Program-made: the position numbers and the translations under genes
The notes under the pieces: model-generated
Database searches by the model: none
What the model was told of the DNA's origin: nothing
What the model saw: the letters and a program-made list of their open reading frames with translations, nothing else
Shown here: piece after piece, positions 25,511 to 35,120 of the stretch
Layout: each line of letters starts with the position of its first letter
Position numbering within the stretch: the first letter of the stretch is position 1
DNA from: Solirubrobacteraceae bacterium
Lineage (GTDB): Bacteria > Actinomycetota > Thermoleophilia > Solirubrobacterales > Solirubrobacteraceae
Reading direction: 5' to 3'
NCBI GenBank assembly: GCA_023230855.1
Contig: JALNWQ010000006.1
Location: 1 to 64,000 of the forward strand
Length of the DNA: 64,000 nt

Positions 25511-26227
25511 ATGGCACGGCCACTGGTGGGGATCACGTTCGGCGAGACCGCCGGTCCCGCCCGCCCGACGCACCCCAACCGACGCTCGGTGACGCTCGGC
25601 GTCGAGTACGTGGACGCCGTGGCGGACGACGGTGGGCTGCCGGTGGTCGTCGTCCCGGCCGGCGACGACCCGGCCGACGTCGTCCGGCGACTCGACGCGC
25701 TCGTCCTGTCCGGCGGCGCCGACGTGGCCCCGGCGACGTACGGGGCGGCCCCGCACCCGGCGCTCGGACCGACCGACGAGGCCGTCGACCGGTGGGAGAT
25801 CGCCCTCGTCCGGCGGGCGCTCGACGACGGCCTGCCGGTGCTCGCGGTCTGCCGCGGGATCCAGGTCCTCAACGTCGCCCGGGGCGGCACGCTGTGGCAG
25901 GACCTGCCGACCGAGGCGGGCCTCGAGGGCCACCGCCAGACGGCGCCGGGGACGGAGGCGACCCACGACGTCGACGTCGCCCCGGGCAGCCGCCTGGCCA
26001 CGGTCGTCGGGTCCGGGCCCCTCGCGACGAACTCCTTCCACCATCAGGCCGTGCGGGACGTCGGCGCGGGCCTGGACGTCGTCGCGCGCACCGCCGACGG
26101 CGTCGTCGAGGCGCTCGAGGACCGGGACGCCGCGTTCTGCATCGGGGTCCAGTGGCACGCCGAGACGCTCGTCGGCGCATGTCCGCACCGGGCGCTCTTC
26201 GCCGCGCTCGTCGACGCCGCGCGGTAG
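25511..26227 (+). CDS. Gamma-glutamyl-GABA hydrolase-like class I glutamine amidotransferase (peptidase C26)
   Basis: The 238-residue protein is a free-standing class I amidotransferase of the PuuD/C26 family, which cleaves gamma-glutamyl amide bonds such as gamma-glutamyl-GABA. The nucleophile is Cys114 in AVCRGIQVLNVARGG, with His216 and Glu218 in VQWHAET. LVLSGGADVAPATYG and NSFHHQAV are also typical. TACCGT (25498-25503) lies 7 bases before the ATG, suggesting a leaderless message. No polyamine-use genes are adjacent, so the substrate is uncertain. Confidence 0.9.
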   Translation: MARPLVGITFGETAGPARPTHPNRRSVTLGVEYVDAVADDGGLPVVVVPAGDDPADVVRRLDALVLSGGADVAPATYGAAPHPALGPTDEAVDRWEIALVRRALDDGLPVLAVCRGIQVLNVARGGTLWQDLPTEAGLEGHRQTAPGTEATHDVDVAPGSRLATVVGSGPLATNSFHHQAVRDVGAGLDVVARTADGVVEALEDRDAAFCIGVQWHAETLVGACPHRALFAALVDAAR

Positions 26228-26320
26228 GCGCGGCCGCCGCCCGACGGGGGTGTTCCGCCCCGCCGCCGGCGCGCGACCGGTCCCCTGGGCACCCGAGTCC
26301 GATCGTCTAGCTTGCGCGGC

Positions 26321-27832
26321 ATGGGCTCCCCCACGCCGTCCTCCCCCACCGATCCGCGCGCGCGGTTGCGGGAGCGCCTGCGCGAGATCGACGACCTGGG
26401 CCACGCCGCACGGGTGCTGGGGTGGGACCAGCAGGTGATGATGCCGCCGGGCGGCACGGCGGCCCGAGGACGGGCGGCCGGGACGATCGACCGCCTGGCC
26501 CACGAGCGCCTCGTCGACCCCGAGATCGCGGCGTTGCTCGACGCGGCCGAGGCCGCCGGCGAGGATCCGGGCCTCGTCCGGGCCGTGCGCCGCGACCACG
26601 AGCGGGCCCGCCTCGTGCCGGGGGCGCTCGTCGCCGAGATCGCCGAGGCGGCCGCCGACGCCCATCCGGTCTGGGCCCGGGCCCGCGAGACGAGCGACTT
26701 CGCGCTCTTCGCCCCGGCGCTGGGGCGCAACGTCGAGCTACGCCGCCGGATGGCGGAGCACCTCGCCGCCGGCGACGCGACGTACGACCACCCCTACGAC
26801 GCCCTGCTCGACGGGTACGAGCCGGGGGCGACCACCGCGACCGTCCGCGACGTCTTCGGCCGGCTGCAGGCGGGCCTGCTTCCGCTCATCACCGCGATCG
26901 CCGGCCGACCCGCCCCGGCGCCGATCACGGGTACGTTCCCGATCGACGCCCAGCGCACGCTCGTCACCGAGATGGCCCGCTCGATCGGGTACGAGGACGA
27001 CGCGTGGCGGCTCGACGTGTCGACCCACCCGTTCTCGCAGAAGGTCGGTCCCGGGGACGTGCGGATCACGACCCGCTACCGCGACGACGACCCCCTCGAC
27101 GGCATCCTCAGCGCGCTGCACGAGGTCGGCCACGGCCTCTACGAGCACCAGATCGACGCGGAGCTGGCGGGCACGACGACCGACACCGGCACGTCGCTGG
27201 GGATCCACGAGTCGCAGAGCCGGCTGTGGGAGAACCAGGTCGGCCGGTCGCGCGCGTTCTGGGAGCACTGGTACCCGCGGGCCCGCGAGCTGTTCGGCGA
27301 CGCGCTCGCCGACGTGCCGCTCGACCGCTGGCACGCCGCGATGAACGCCGTCCGACCGTCGCTCATCCGGGTGGACGCCGACGAGGTGACGTACGCGATG
27401 CACGTCGTGCTGCGGTTCGAGCTCGAGGTGGCGCTCGTCGAGGGGACGATCGCCGTCGCCGACCTCCCGGCGGCCTGGAGCGCGCGGATGGAGGAGCTGC
27501 TCGGCGTGACGGTGCCCGACGACGCCCACGGCGTGCTGCAGGACATCCACTGGAGCTTCGGCGAGCTGGGGTACTTCCCGACCTACACGTTGGGCACGAT
27601 CGCGTCCGCGCAGCTGTGGGACGCCGCCCGCGAAGCGCTGCCCGGACTCGAGGCGTCGATCGCCGCCGGCGACCCGTCGCCGCTGCGCGGCTGGCTGCGC
27701 GAGCACGTCCACCGCCACGGGGCGACGCGCACCGGCGACGAGATCCTGCGCGAGGCGACCGGCTCGGCGCTCGACCCGGAGCCGCTGCTGCGGTACCTCA
27801 CCACGAAGTACTCGGCGCTGTACGGGCTCTGA
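26321..27832 (+). CDS. Carboxypeptidase Taq (M32) metallopeptidase
   Basis: Zinc carboxypeptidase that trims C-terminal residues, cytoplasmic. The 503-residue helical protein has LGWDQQVMMPPGG near the start, the zinc motif HEVGH (267-271), the family IHESQSRLWENQ (295 onward) and YAMHVVLRFELEVALVEG. The ATG at 26321 is preceded by TAGCTT (26308-26313), 7 bases away, consistent with leaderless transcription; an in-frame TTG three codons upstream is less likely. Confidence 0.95.
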   Translation: MGSPTPSSPTDPRARLRERLREIDDLGHAARVLGWDQQVMMPPGGTAARGRAAGTIDRLAHERLVDPEIAALLDAAEAAGEDPGLVRAVRRDHERARLVPGALVAEIAEAAADAHPVWARARETSDFALFAPALGRNVELRRRMAEHLAAGDATYDHPYDALLDGYEPGATTATVRDVFGRLQAGLLPLITAIAGRPAPAPITGTFPIDAQRTLVTEMARSIGYEDDAWRLDVSTHPFSQKVGPGDVRITTRYRDDDPLDGILSALHEVGHGLYEHQIDAELAGTTTDTGTSLGIHESQSRLWENQVGRSRAFWEHWYPRARELFGDALADVPLDRWHAAMNAVRPSLIRVDADEVTYAMHVVLRFELEVALVEGTIAVADLPAAWSARMEELLGVTVPDDAHGVLQDIHWSFGELGYFPTYTLGTIASAQLWDAAREALPGLEASIAAGDPSPLRGWLREHVHRHGATRTGDEILREATGSALDPEPLLRYLTTKYSALYGL

Positions 27833-27980
27833 ATCGCTCTCCGGCCCGGGCCGCCGGTCCGGGAGCCGCGAGCTCCGACGAGTCTGATCAGCCGATCACG
27901 ACGCAGCGGCGGCGGTCCGCCGGCACGGGCGCCCGACGACGTTGGCGTCGAGCAGGTGCGTCGCATCGGCTCGAGGTGCC

Positions 27981-28589
27981 TCACCAGCCCCGCAACTCCG
28001 GGATCGACACGACCCGCAGGCGGCGCTCGGGGACGTCGACCGGGTCGGTCGAGGCGTCGAACGACGGCAGGCCCGCCGGCTGCGCGGCGAACGCCGCCCG
28101 GGTCAGCGCGACGTAGTCGGCGGACACGACGATGTCGCCGGCCCGACGACCGCGGGCCGCGCGTGCCCGTCCGTCGGGACTGCCGCGGAACACCCAGACG
28201 CGACCGGGCAGCGGATCGCCGTCCCGGCCCGTCACGAGGTCACCGACGTCGTGACGGTCGTAGTTCACCTCGCGCGCGTCGAGCGCGGCCAGCCGCTCCG
28301 CGTCGACCGGGAGTGCGAGGACCCCGATCGCCGCCACCGGATCGGGAACCGCGTCGAGGAACGCGACGTGCCCGGCGAGCCGCTCTCCGCTGTCGGCGTC
28401 GACGTAGTGCTTGGGGTCCGCATAGGCCGCGTCGTTGCGCACCGCGACGCCCCAGTCCCGCCGGTGGCCGTCGAGTCTCGCCCACACCGGCCGGCGCAGC
28501 GCTCCCGCGACCGTCACCGGGTCGACGAGCGCGGCCAGCGACCCGTAGCCGCAGACCCAACCGAGGACCCCTCCCGACGCCCTACCCAT
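27981..28589 (-). CDS. Gamma-glutamylcyclotransferase-fold protein
   Basis: A 202-residue protein with the GGCT-fold opening VCGYGSLAALVDPVT (the YGSL glycine-rich loop) and a likely catalytic Glu in LDAREVNYDRH. Family members form 5-oxoproline from gamma-glutamyl peptides, but many bacterial members have unknown substrates. Start ATG at 28589 gives a short N-terminus before the YGSL loop. It lies 91 bp downstream of ilvC's stop on the same strand. Confidence 0.75.
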   Translation of the reverse strand: MGRASGGVLGWVCGYGSLAALVDPVTVAGALRRPVWARLDGHRRDWGVAVRNDAAYADPKHYVDADSGERLAGHVAFLDAVPDPVAAIGVLALPVDAERLAALDAREVNYDRHDVGDLVTGRDGDPLPGRVWVFRGSPDGRARAARGRRAGDIVVSADYVALTRAAFAAQPAGLPSFDASTDPVDVPERRLRVVSIPELRGW

Positions 28590-28681
28590 GAGCGGGACGT
28601 CGATGTACGCGAACCCGGTACATCGGCCCGGACGGGCGAGGCGGCGGACGCCGGGACGGGCCCCGGCGCCGCCCGACCCGC

Positions 28682-29683
28682 TCAGCCCTGGGCGAACCCG
28701 GAGTCGTCGATCCAGTCCATGTTGGCGCGCAGCGCCTTGCCGGTCTTCTCGATCTGCAGCGCGGCCTGCTCCTCGCGGAGCCGGTTGAAGTTCTCGTTGC
28801 CGGCGCGGTGCTCGGCGATGAACTCGCGGGCGAAGGCGCCGTCCTGGATCTCCTTGAGGATCTTCTGCATCTCGACCTTCACCTCGGGGCCGATGACGCG
28901 CGGGCCGCGGGTGAGGTCGCCGTACTCGGCGGTGTTGGAGATCGAGTACCGCATCCCCGCCAGGCCCTTCTCGTACATGAGGTCGACGATGAGCTTGAGC
29001 TCGTGGAGGACCTCGAAGTACGCCATCTCGGGCGAGTAGCCGGCCTCGGTCAGCACCTCGAACCCGGTCTGCACGAGCGCCGACGCGCCGCCGCACAGCA
29101 CAGCCTGCTCGCCGAAGAGGTCGGTCTCCGTCTCGTCCTTGAACGTCGTCTCGATGACGCCGCCGCGGGTGCAGCCGATGCCCTTGGCGTAGGCGAGCGC
29201 CAGGTCGCGGGCCTTGCCGGTCGCGTCCTGGTGGACGGCGATGAGGCCGGGGACGCCCGAGCCCTCGAGGTACTGGCGACGGACGAGGTGGCCCGGGCCC
29301 TTCGGGGCGGCGAGCGCGACGTCGACGTCGGCCGGCGGCTCGACCTGGCCGTAGAGCACCGAGAAGCCGTGGCCGAAGAGCACGAGGTTGCCGGCGGCGA
29401 TGCCGTCCTTGACGTCGTTCTCCCAGACGTCGTGGTGCAGCTCGTCGGGAACGAGGATCTGGACGATGTCGCCACGGCTGGCGGCCTCGGCGATCGACAG
29501 CACCTCGAGGCCCGCGTCCTTGGCCTTCTGGACCGAGGAGGAGCCCTCGCGCAGACCGACGACGACGTCGACGCCCGAGTCCTTGAGGTTCTGGGAGTGG
29601 GCGTGGCCCTGGGAGCCGAACCCGATGATCGCGACGGTCTTGCCGTCGAGCAGCGTCAGGTCCGCGTCGTCGTCGTAGAACAT
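28682..29683 (-). CDS. ilvC: Ketol-acid reductoisomerase (NADP+)
   Basis: Second step of valine/isoleucine synthesis. The 333-residue class I enzyme shows VAIIGFGSQGHAHSQNLKDSG, APKGPGHLVRRQYLEGSGVP, TFKDETETDLFGEQAVLCGG and EMAYFEVLHELKLIVDLMYE. ATG at 29683 with TAGACT (29692-29697) 8 bases upstream, so probably leaderless. It is separated from ilvB-ilvN by 17 kb, unlike the ilvBNC operon of many actinobacteria. Confidence 0.97.
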   Translation of the reverse strand: MFYDDDADLTLLDGKTVAIIGFGSQGHAHSQNLKDSGVDVVVGLREGSSSVQKAKDAGLEVLSIAEAASRGDIVQILVPDELHHDVWENDVKDGIAAGNLVLFGHGFSVLYGQVEPPADVDVALAAPKGPGHLVRRQYLEGSGVPGLIAVHQDATGKARDLALAYAKGIGCTRGGVIETTFKDETETDLFGEQAVLCGGASALVQTGFEVLTEAGYSPEMAYFEVLHELKLIVDLMYEKGLAGMRYSISNTAEYGDLTRGPRVIGPEVKVEMQKILKEIQDGAFAREFIAEHRAGNENFNRLREEQAALQIEKTGKALRANMDWIDDSGFAQG

Positions 29684-29703
29684 GGGCGCGGAGTCTACGA
29701 AGC

Positions 29704-30588
29704 TCAGGCGTCCGCCGCTGCCACGAGGACCGCGCCGGGCACGGCGATCGCGCCGTCCGGGCCGTCGGGATCCGCGAACGCCGACAGCGCCTCGTCGATC
29801 CGCGCCTCGGCGTCGGCCCGGGCGTCCGGCCCGAGGCCGTCCAGCGCGGTCGTCATCCCCTCGCTGAGCGCGACCGCACGCTCGCGGTGCTCGGCCGGCG
29901 ACGCCGAGCGGAACGTCACCTCGACCCGGTCGATCCGCGGCAGGACGAACCCGGCGCCGCCGAGCAGGTCGTCGAGCCGCTCGCGGGACGCGAGCGCGAA
30001 CGGCCCGGGGACGCCGTCCGGGGCGGGCCATCCGGTGACGTGCCCCAGGTCGGCCAGGACGCCCATCGGGATCGCCATCCACGGGTTGTCGTCGACGGCG
30101 TCCCACACCGCCAGGGCGATCCGGCCGCCCGGGCGGATGACCCGGCGGGCATCGCGCAGGCCGGTCTCGGGATCGGGCACGAGCATGTACCCGAACCGGA
30201 CGAGCAGCGCGTCGATCGACGCCGCCGACATGTCGAGCCACTCGAGCTCCATCGGGGTGGCCTCGACGTTGTGGATCCCGCGGGCGTCGGCGTTGCGCCG
30301 CGCCGCCTCGACCATCGCCTCGGCGCCGTCAGCGAGGATCACCCGCCCACCGGGGTGGACGAGCTCGGCCGCCAGCAGCCCGGTGTCGCCGAGGCCGGCG
30401 GCGGCCTCCAGGACCACGTGCCCGGGCTGCGGGGCGATCGCGTCGATCATCGCGTGCGACACCGGCTCGACCGCGGCCTGGAACCACGCGCGCTGGGCCT
30501 CCCACCCGACGGCCCGTCGCTCCCACGACGCCCGGCTGGCGGCGCGCTGCTCGTCGGGGGTGGGCTGCTCCGGGGCGGACGGGCTCAC
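29704..30588 (-). CDS. Class I SAM-dependent methyltransferase
   Basis: A 294-residue methyltransferase with VLEAAAGLGDTGLLAAELV (SAM-binding motif I), VILADGAEAMVEAARR, LLVRFGYMLVPDPETGLR and ARRVIRPGGRIALAVWD. It resembles UbiE/COQ5-like enzymes in general but lacks the signatures of the menaquinone C-methyltransferase MenG that I would expect. It lies 84 bp downstream of menE on the same strand, so a quinone link is possible but unproven. Confidence 0.82.
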   Translation of the reverse strand: MSPSAPEQPTPDEQRAASRASWERRAVGWEAQRAWFQAAVEPVSHAMIDAIAPQPGHVVLEAAAGLGDTGLLAAELVHPGGRVILADGAEAMVEAARRNADARGIHNVEATPMELEWLDMSAASIDALLVRFGYMLVPDPETGLRDARRVIRPGGRIALAVWDAVDDNPWMAIPMGVLADLGHVTGWPAPDGVPGPFALASRERLDDLLGGAGFVLPRIDRVEVTFRSASPAEHRERAVALSEGMTTALDGLGPDARADAEARIDEALSAFADPDGPDGAIAVPGAVLVAAADA

Positions 30589-30672
30589 GCCCCCATCGTG
30601 GCAGGCCGCCGTGGCGGGCCCGGCCCCACCGCCGACCGGGCGTCGTCGACCCCCGGCCCGCCGGCGCGATGG

Positions 30673-32019
30673 TCAGCTCAGCGCACGACGCAGGAGCTTG
30701 CCCGACGGCGTCCGTGGCAGGTCGTCGACGACCTCGACGTCGCGGGGTCGCTGGTGGGGCAGCAGCTCCGCCGCCGCACGGGCCCGGAGCGCCGCGACGT
30801 CGACCGTCGCGCCGGCGACGGGGACGATCCGGACGCACACGCGCTCCCCCCACTCCCGGTCCGGTCGGCCGAACGCCGCCGCCTCGGCGACCGCGGGATC
30901 CTGCTCGAGCACCCGCTCGACCTCGAGCGGCAGGACGTTCTCGCCACCGCTGATGATCGTGTCGGCGACCCGGCCGACGATCCGCAACCGCCCGCGGTCG
31001 TCGAGGACCCCCAGGTCGCCCGTCCGCAGGCGCCCGTCCGGGCCGGCCACCGCCGCGCACACCGTCGGGCCGGACACGACGACCTCGCCGGTCACGCCCG
31101 GCCGGCGACGCGGGACGCCGTCCTCGCCCGCGATCTCGACGGTCGTGGGGAACAGCGGCGGGCCGAGCGTGGCGACCTGGCTCGTCGTCTCGCTCATCCC
31201 GTAGGTCGGGGCGACGGGGATCCCGGCGGCCGCCGCGTCCTCGAGCAGGCCGCCGGGGATCGCCGCCCCGCCGAGCAGGGCCCAGCGGAGGGTCGTCGCG
31301 CCACCCGGCCCGCCGTGGAGCCCCGCGTCGAGCAGGCGCCGCAGGGTCGTCGGGACGAGCGAGACGACGGTGATCGCCCCGCCCCGCGCGGGGTCCGGCT
31401 CGTGGAGCGCGGCCAGGACCGCGTCGGTGTCCCAGCGCTCGTGGACGACGGCGGTCGTGCCCGCGATCGCGCTGCGCAGCAGGACGCTCAGGCCCCCGAC
31501 GTGGTGCAGCGGCAGGGCGCAGAGCCACCGCTCGCCGGGCGGGCAGCCGAGCGCGGCCGCCGACCCGAGCGCGCTCCACAGCCAGTTGCCGTAGGTCAGC
31601 GGGATCGGTCGCGCGGCGCCGCTCGTGCCGCTCGTGTGGACGACGATCGCCACGGCGTCGGTGTCGTGCGCGTCGCGCAGGGGGGCGTCCCGGTCCGGCG
31701 CGGTCCGGGCGTCGTCGGACCCGCCGTCGACGACGTGCCGCGCCCCGTCGAGGCGACGCTCGCGCTCGGCCGTCGGCAGCCGCGGGTCGATCGGGACCGC
31801 GACGGCGCCCAGGCGCAGCAGGGCGTGGAGGACGACGACGAAGTCCCGGCCGGGGGGCAGCGCGAGGCCGACCCGATCCCCCTCGCGCACCCCGGTGGCG
31901 GCGAGCCGCCGGGCCCGGACGTCGACCGCCCCGAGGAGCTCGCCGTAGGGCAGGCCGGCGAGGGCCTCGTGCGCGGGACGGGTCCGCGCCGCCCGGACGA
32001 GCCACGACGCGACGAGCAC
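30673..32019 (-). CDS. menE: o-Succinylbenzoate--CoA ligase
   Basis: Adenylate-forming enzyme that activates o-succinylbenzoate in menaquinone synthesis. The 448-residue protein has the P-loop VHTSGTSGAARPIPLTY, PTYGMSETTSQ, TGDLGVLDDRGRL, GRVADTIISGGENVLPLEVE and the C-terminal PRTPSGKLLRRAL with its catalytic Lys. The GTG start at 32019 has TACGCT (32026-32031) 6 bases upstream. Divergent from menB. Specificity is inferred from the men context. Confidence 0.9.
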   Translation of the reverse strand: MLVASWLVRAARTRPAHEALAGLPYGELLGAVDVRARRLAATGVREGDRVGLALPPGRDFVVVLHALLRLGAVAVPIDPRLPTAERERRLDGARHVVDGGSDDARTAPDRDAPLRDAHDTDAVAIVVHTSGTSGAARPIPLTYGNWLWSALGSAAALGCPPGERWLCALPLHHVGGLSVLLRSAIAGTTAVVHERWDTDAVLAALHEPDPARGGAITVVSLVPTTLRRLLDAGLHGGPGGATTLRWALLGGAAIPGGLLEDAAAAGIPVAPTYGMSETTSQVATLGPPLFPTTVEIAGEDGVPRRRPGVTGEVVVSGPTVCAAVAGPDGRLRTGDLGVLDDRGRLRIVGRVADTIISGGENVLPLEVERVLEQDPAVAEAAAFGRPDREWGERVCVRIVPVAGATVDVAALRARAAAELLPHQRPRDVEVVDDLPRTPSGKLLRRALS

Positions 32020-32141
32020 CGGCCGAGCGTAGAGGATCGACGGCCGCGCCCCGGGCGGCGGTCCGCACGGAATAGCCTGCGGGGTCCGACGGTCGACCCG
32101 GCTCCACGCCCGGGCCGACGGATCCCGGCCGAGGAGGCACC

Positions 32142-33032
32142 GTGACCGCTGTGACCTGGACGACGCCCGAGGGCGACGCCTACACCGACATCCGCTACGA
32201 GCTGTCCGACCCGCGGATCGGGACGACGGACGAGCGGCCGGTGCGGATCGCGAAGATCACGATCGACCGTCCCGAGGTCCGCAACGCGTTCCGTCCGCAG
32301 ACGCTCATCGAGGTCGACCACGCGCTCGTGCGCGCCCGGGAGGACCCGAGCGTCGGCGTCATCATCTTCACCGGCGAGGGCCCGCTGGCGTTCTGCTCCG
32401 GCGGCGACCAGCACGTCCGCGGCGACAGCGGCTACCTCGAGGACCCCGACGACCCGGACCGCGCCCCGTCGGGCACGTCGATCGGCCGGTTCCACGTCAC
32501 CGACCTGCAGGTGCAGATGCGTCGGCTGCCGAAGCCGATCGTGGCGATGGTCGCCGGCTACGCCGTCGGCGGCGGGCACGTGCTGCACCTGTGCTGCGAC
32601 CTGACGATCGCCGCCGACAACGCCCGGTTCGGGCAGACCGGGCCGAAGGTCGGGTCGTTCGACGGCGGGTTCGGCGCGACGATCCTCCGTGACCTCGTCG
32701 GGCCGAAGAAGGCCAAGGAGATCTGGTTCCTCTGCCGGCAGTACAGCGCGGCCGAGGCGCTCGACATGGGCCTGGTGAACACCGTCGTCCCGCTCGACCG
32801 GCTCGAGGCGGAGACCGTGTCGTGGTGCGACGAGATGCTCGAGAAGTCGCCGTTCGCGCTGCGGCTGCTCAAGGCGAGCTTCCACGCCGACGAGGACGGC
32901 TACGCCGGCCTGCAGCAGCTCGCGCACGACACGAACCTCCTGTTCTACGCCGTAGAGGAGGCCCAGGAGGGGCGCGACGCCTACAAGGCCAAGCGGCGCC
33001 CGGACTTCTCGCAGTTCCCCCGTCGCGCGTGA
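32142..33032 (+). CDS. menB: 1,4-Dihydroxy-2-naphthoyl-CoA synthase
   Basis: Crotonase-superfamily ring-closing enzyme of menaquinone synthesis. The 296-residue protein shows ITIDRPEVRNAFRPQTL, FCSGGDQHVRGDSGYL, GYAVGGGHVLHLCCDLTIA, GQTGPKVGSFDGGFG and KAKEIWFLCRQYSA, all diagnostic of MenB. GTG start preceded by GAGGAGG. It leads menB-menA-menC on the plus strand, divergent from menE. Confidence 0.97.
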   Translation: MTAVTWTTPEGDAYTDIRYELSDPRIGTTDERPVRIAKITIDRPEVRNAFRPQTLIEVDHALVRAREDPSVGVIIFTGEGPLAFCSGGDQHVRGDSGYLEDPDDPDRAPSGTSIGRFHVTDLQVQMRRLPKPIVAMVAGYAVGGGHVLHLCCDLTIAADNARFGQTGPKVGSFDGGFGATILRDLVGPKKAKEIWFLCRQYSAAEALDMGLVNTVVPLDRLEAETVSWCDEMLEKSPFALRLLKASFHADEDGYAGLQQLAHDTNLLFYAVEEAQEGRDAYKAKRRPDFSQFPRRA

Positions 33033-33063
33033 CCCGTCCGCGCCGTCCCGGAGCACGATCCCG

Positions 33064-33987
33064 ATGAGCACCCACGCCGACCACGTCGCCGGAGCCGCGC
33101 GCCCGAGCCCCGTCCGGATCTGGCTCCTCGCCGCGCGCCTGCGCACCCTACCGGTGGGCCTCGCTCCGGTGCTCGTCGGCGGTGCGCTCGCCCAGCACCA
33201 GGACGCGTTCCGGGCGCTGCCGTTCCTCGCGGCGCTGCTCGGGGCGCTCTTCATCCAGGTCGGCGCGAACCTCTCCAACGACTACTCCGACGCGCGCCGT
33301 GGCGCCGACGCCGACGACCGCCTCGGCCCGCTGCGGGTGACGGCCGGGGGGCTCGTCCCGCCGCGCCAGGTCCTCGTCGCGATCTGGGTGAGCTTCGGCG
33401 CGGCCGTGCTCTGCGGCGCCTACCTCATCGCCGAGGTCGGCTGGCCGATCCTCGCGATCGGCGTCGCGTCGATCGTCGCCGGGGTGCTGTACACCGGCGG
33501 CCCCCGACCGTACGGCTACGACGGGCTCGGCGAGCCGTTCGCGTTCACGTTCTTCGGGCCGGTCGCGGTGGCGGGCACCCACTACGCCGTCGTCGAGTCG
33601 TTCGACGCCACCGCCGTCCTGCTGGGCGTGCCGGTCGGCCTGCTCGCCGCCGCGGTGCTCGTCGTGAACAACGTGCGCGACATCGACACCGACCGTCGGG
33701 CGGGCAAGCGCACGCTCGCCGTGCGGCTCGGGCGGCCCGCCACCCGCGGCGTGTACGCCGGGGCGATCGTCGCCGCGTACGTCGGCACGGTCGTCCTGGG
33801 GATCGCCGACGGCGACCTGTCGCCCTGGACGGCGCTCGTGCTCGTCAGCGCGCCGCTCGCGGTGCGGCTCGTCACCACGGTCCGCACCCGCGTGGACGGA
33901 CCGGGCCTCAACGCCGCGCTCGCCGGGACCGGGCAGCTCGAGCTCGCGTTCTGCGTCCTGCTGTCGGCGGCGATCCTGCTCGGCTGA
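33064..33987 (+). CDS. menA: 1,4-Dihydroxy-2-naphthoate polyprenyltransferase
   Basis: Membrane UbiA-family enzyme that attaches the prenyl chain to DHNA. The 307-residue protein has about eight or nine helices, the first Asp-rich motif NLSNDYSDARRGAD (metal-pyrophosphate binding), GPLRVTAGGLV and the second motif VVNNVRDIDTDRRAGKRTLAVRLG. GGAG lies at a usual distance before the ATG; 31 bp after menB, so cotranscribed. Confidence 0.96.
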   Translation: MSTHADHVAGAARPSPVRIWLLAARLRTLPVGLAPVLVGGALAQHQDAFRALPFLAALLGALFIQVGANLSNDYSDARRGADADDRLGPLRVTAGGLVPPRQVLVAIWVSFGAAVLCGAYLIAEVGWPILAIGVASIVAGVLYTGGPRPYGYDGLGEPFAFTFFGPVAVAGTHYAVVESFDATAVLLGVPVGLLAAAVLVVNNVRDIDTDRRAGKRTLAVRLGRPATRGVYAGAIVAAYVGTVVLGIADGDLSPWTALVLVSAPLAVRLVTTVRTRVDGPGLNAALAGTGQLELAFCVLLSAAILLG

Positions 33988-34064
33988 GTCCGTCCGCGAC
34001 CGGCCCGGCGCCGCCGCGTTCGGGCGGCCGACCTCGCCCGGCGGGGCGTCATAGGCTCCCCGCC

Positions 34065-35120
34065 GTGGACCTGCGTATCCAGGAGATCGCCCTGCGGCTG
34101 TCGCAGCCGATGCGCGCCGCCTGGGGCGAGGTCACCGAGCGGCGCATGCTCCTCGTCGAGATCGAGGACGACGACGGGCTCGTCGGTCGTGGCGAGGCGG
34201 CGCCGCTGGAGCCCTACGACGGCGTGTCGATCGAGCGGTGCCGAGAGGCCCTCGAGGCGTGCCGCCGGGCGCTGCGGGCGACGCCCGGCGGGAGCGGCGC
34301 GCAGGCGCTGGAGGCCTGCCGCGCCGTCACCGACCTGCCGCACGCCCTCGCCGCCGTCGACCTGGCGCTGTGGGACCGTGCGTCGCGACGCGAGGGGCGC
34401 CCGGTGGCGTCGATGCTCACCGACGAGCCTTCGCGCTGGGTGCCGGTCAACGCGATGGTCGGCGCCGACGATCCGGCCGCGGCCGCGGAGCTGGCCCGCG
34501 AGGCCGCCGACGCCGGGTTCGAGACCGTCAAGCTCAAGGTCGGCCTGCCCGAGGACGAGGCGCGGGTCCGGGCGGTCCGCGACGCGATCGGCCCGGACGT
34601 CGCGCTGCGCCTGGACGCCAACGGCGCGTGGAGCACCACGGAGGCGATCGACGCGATCGCCCGCCTGTCGCCCTACGGCCTCGAGCTCGTCGAGGAGCCG
34701 GTGCACGGCATCGACGCGATCCGCGACGTGCGCGAGGGACTGCCGGTGCGGGTCGCGATGGACGAGACCGCCGACGAGCCCGGGGCGATCGCGTCGGGCG
34801 CCGCCGACGCCGTCGTGCTCAAGGTCGGCCGCAGCGGCGGGATCGGCGGCCTGCTGGCCCGGGCGACGCTGGCCCGCTCGACCCGTGCCGACGTCATCAT
34901 CGCGTCGACGTGGGACGGGCCGCTCGGGGTCGCCGCCGGCGTGCACGCCGCCGCCGCGCTGCGGTTGCGCGACGCGTGCGGCCTGGCGACGCTGGGCATG
35001 TTCGAGCCGGCGTCGCTCGACGCGGTCGGGCTCGACGGCACGAGCCTCGGCGAGCTGTCGACCCGGCTCATCGCCAAGGACGGCACGATCAGCGTGCCGC
35101 GCGATCCGGGCCTGGTCTGA
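34065..35120 (+). CDS. menC: o-Succinylbenzoate synthase (enolase superfamily)
   Basis: Dehydrates SHCHC to o-succinylbenzoate. The 351-residue protein has the enolase-superfamily capping N-domain and barrel: TVKLKVG with the Lys acid/base pair, LRLDANGAW (metal Asp), LVEEPV (metal Glu), MDETADEPG (metal Asp) and VVLKVGRSGGIGG (second Lys). Sequence alone would also allow a dipeptide epimerase or N-succinylamino acid racemase; position after menB-menA makes MenC most likely. GTG start with TAGGCT (34052-34057) 7 bases before, so it may also have its own leaderless promoter. Confidence 0.85.
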   Translation: MDLRIQEIALRLSQPMRAAWGEVTERRMLLVEIEDDDGLVGRGEAAPLEPYDGVSIERCREALEACRRALRATPGGSGAQALEACRAVTDLPHALAAVDLALWDRASRREGRPVASMLTDEPSRWVPVNAMVGADDPAAAAELAREAADAGFETVKLKVGLPEDEARVRAVRDAIGPDVALRLDANGAWSTTEAIDAIARLSPYGLELVEEPVHGIDAIRDVREGLPVRVAMDETADEPGAIASGAADAVVLKVGRSGGIGGLLARATLARSTRADVIIASTWDGPLGVAAGVHAAAALRLRDACGLATLGMFEPASLDAVGLDGTSLGELSTRLIAKDGTISVPRDPGLV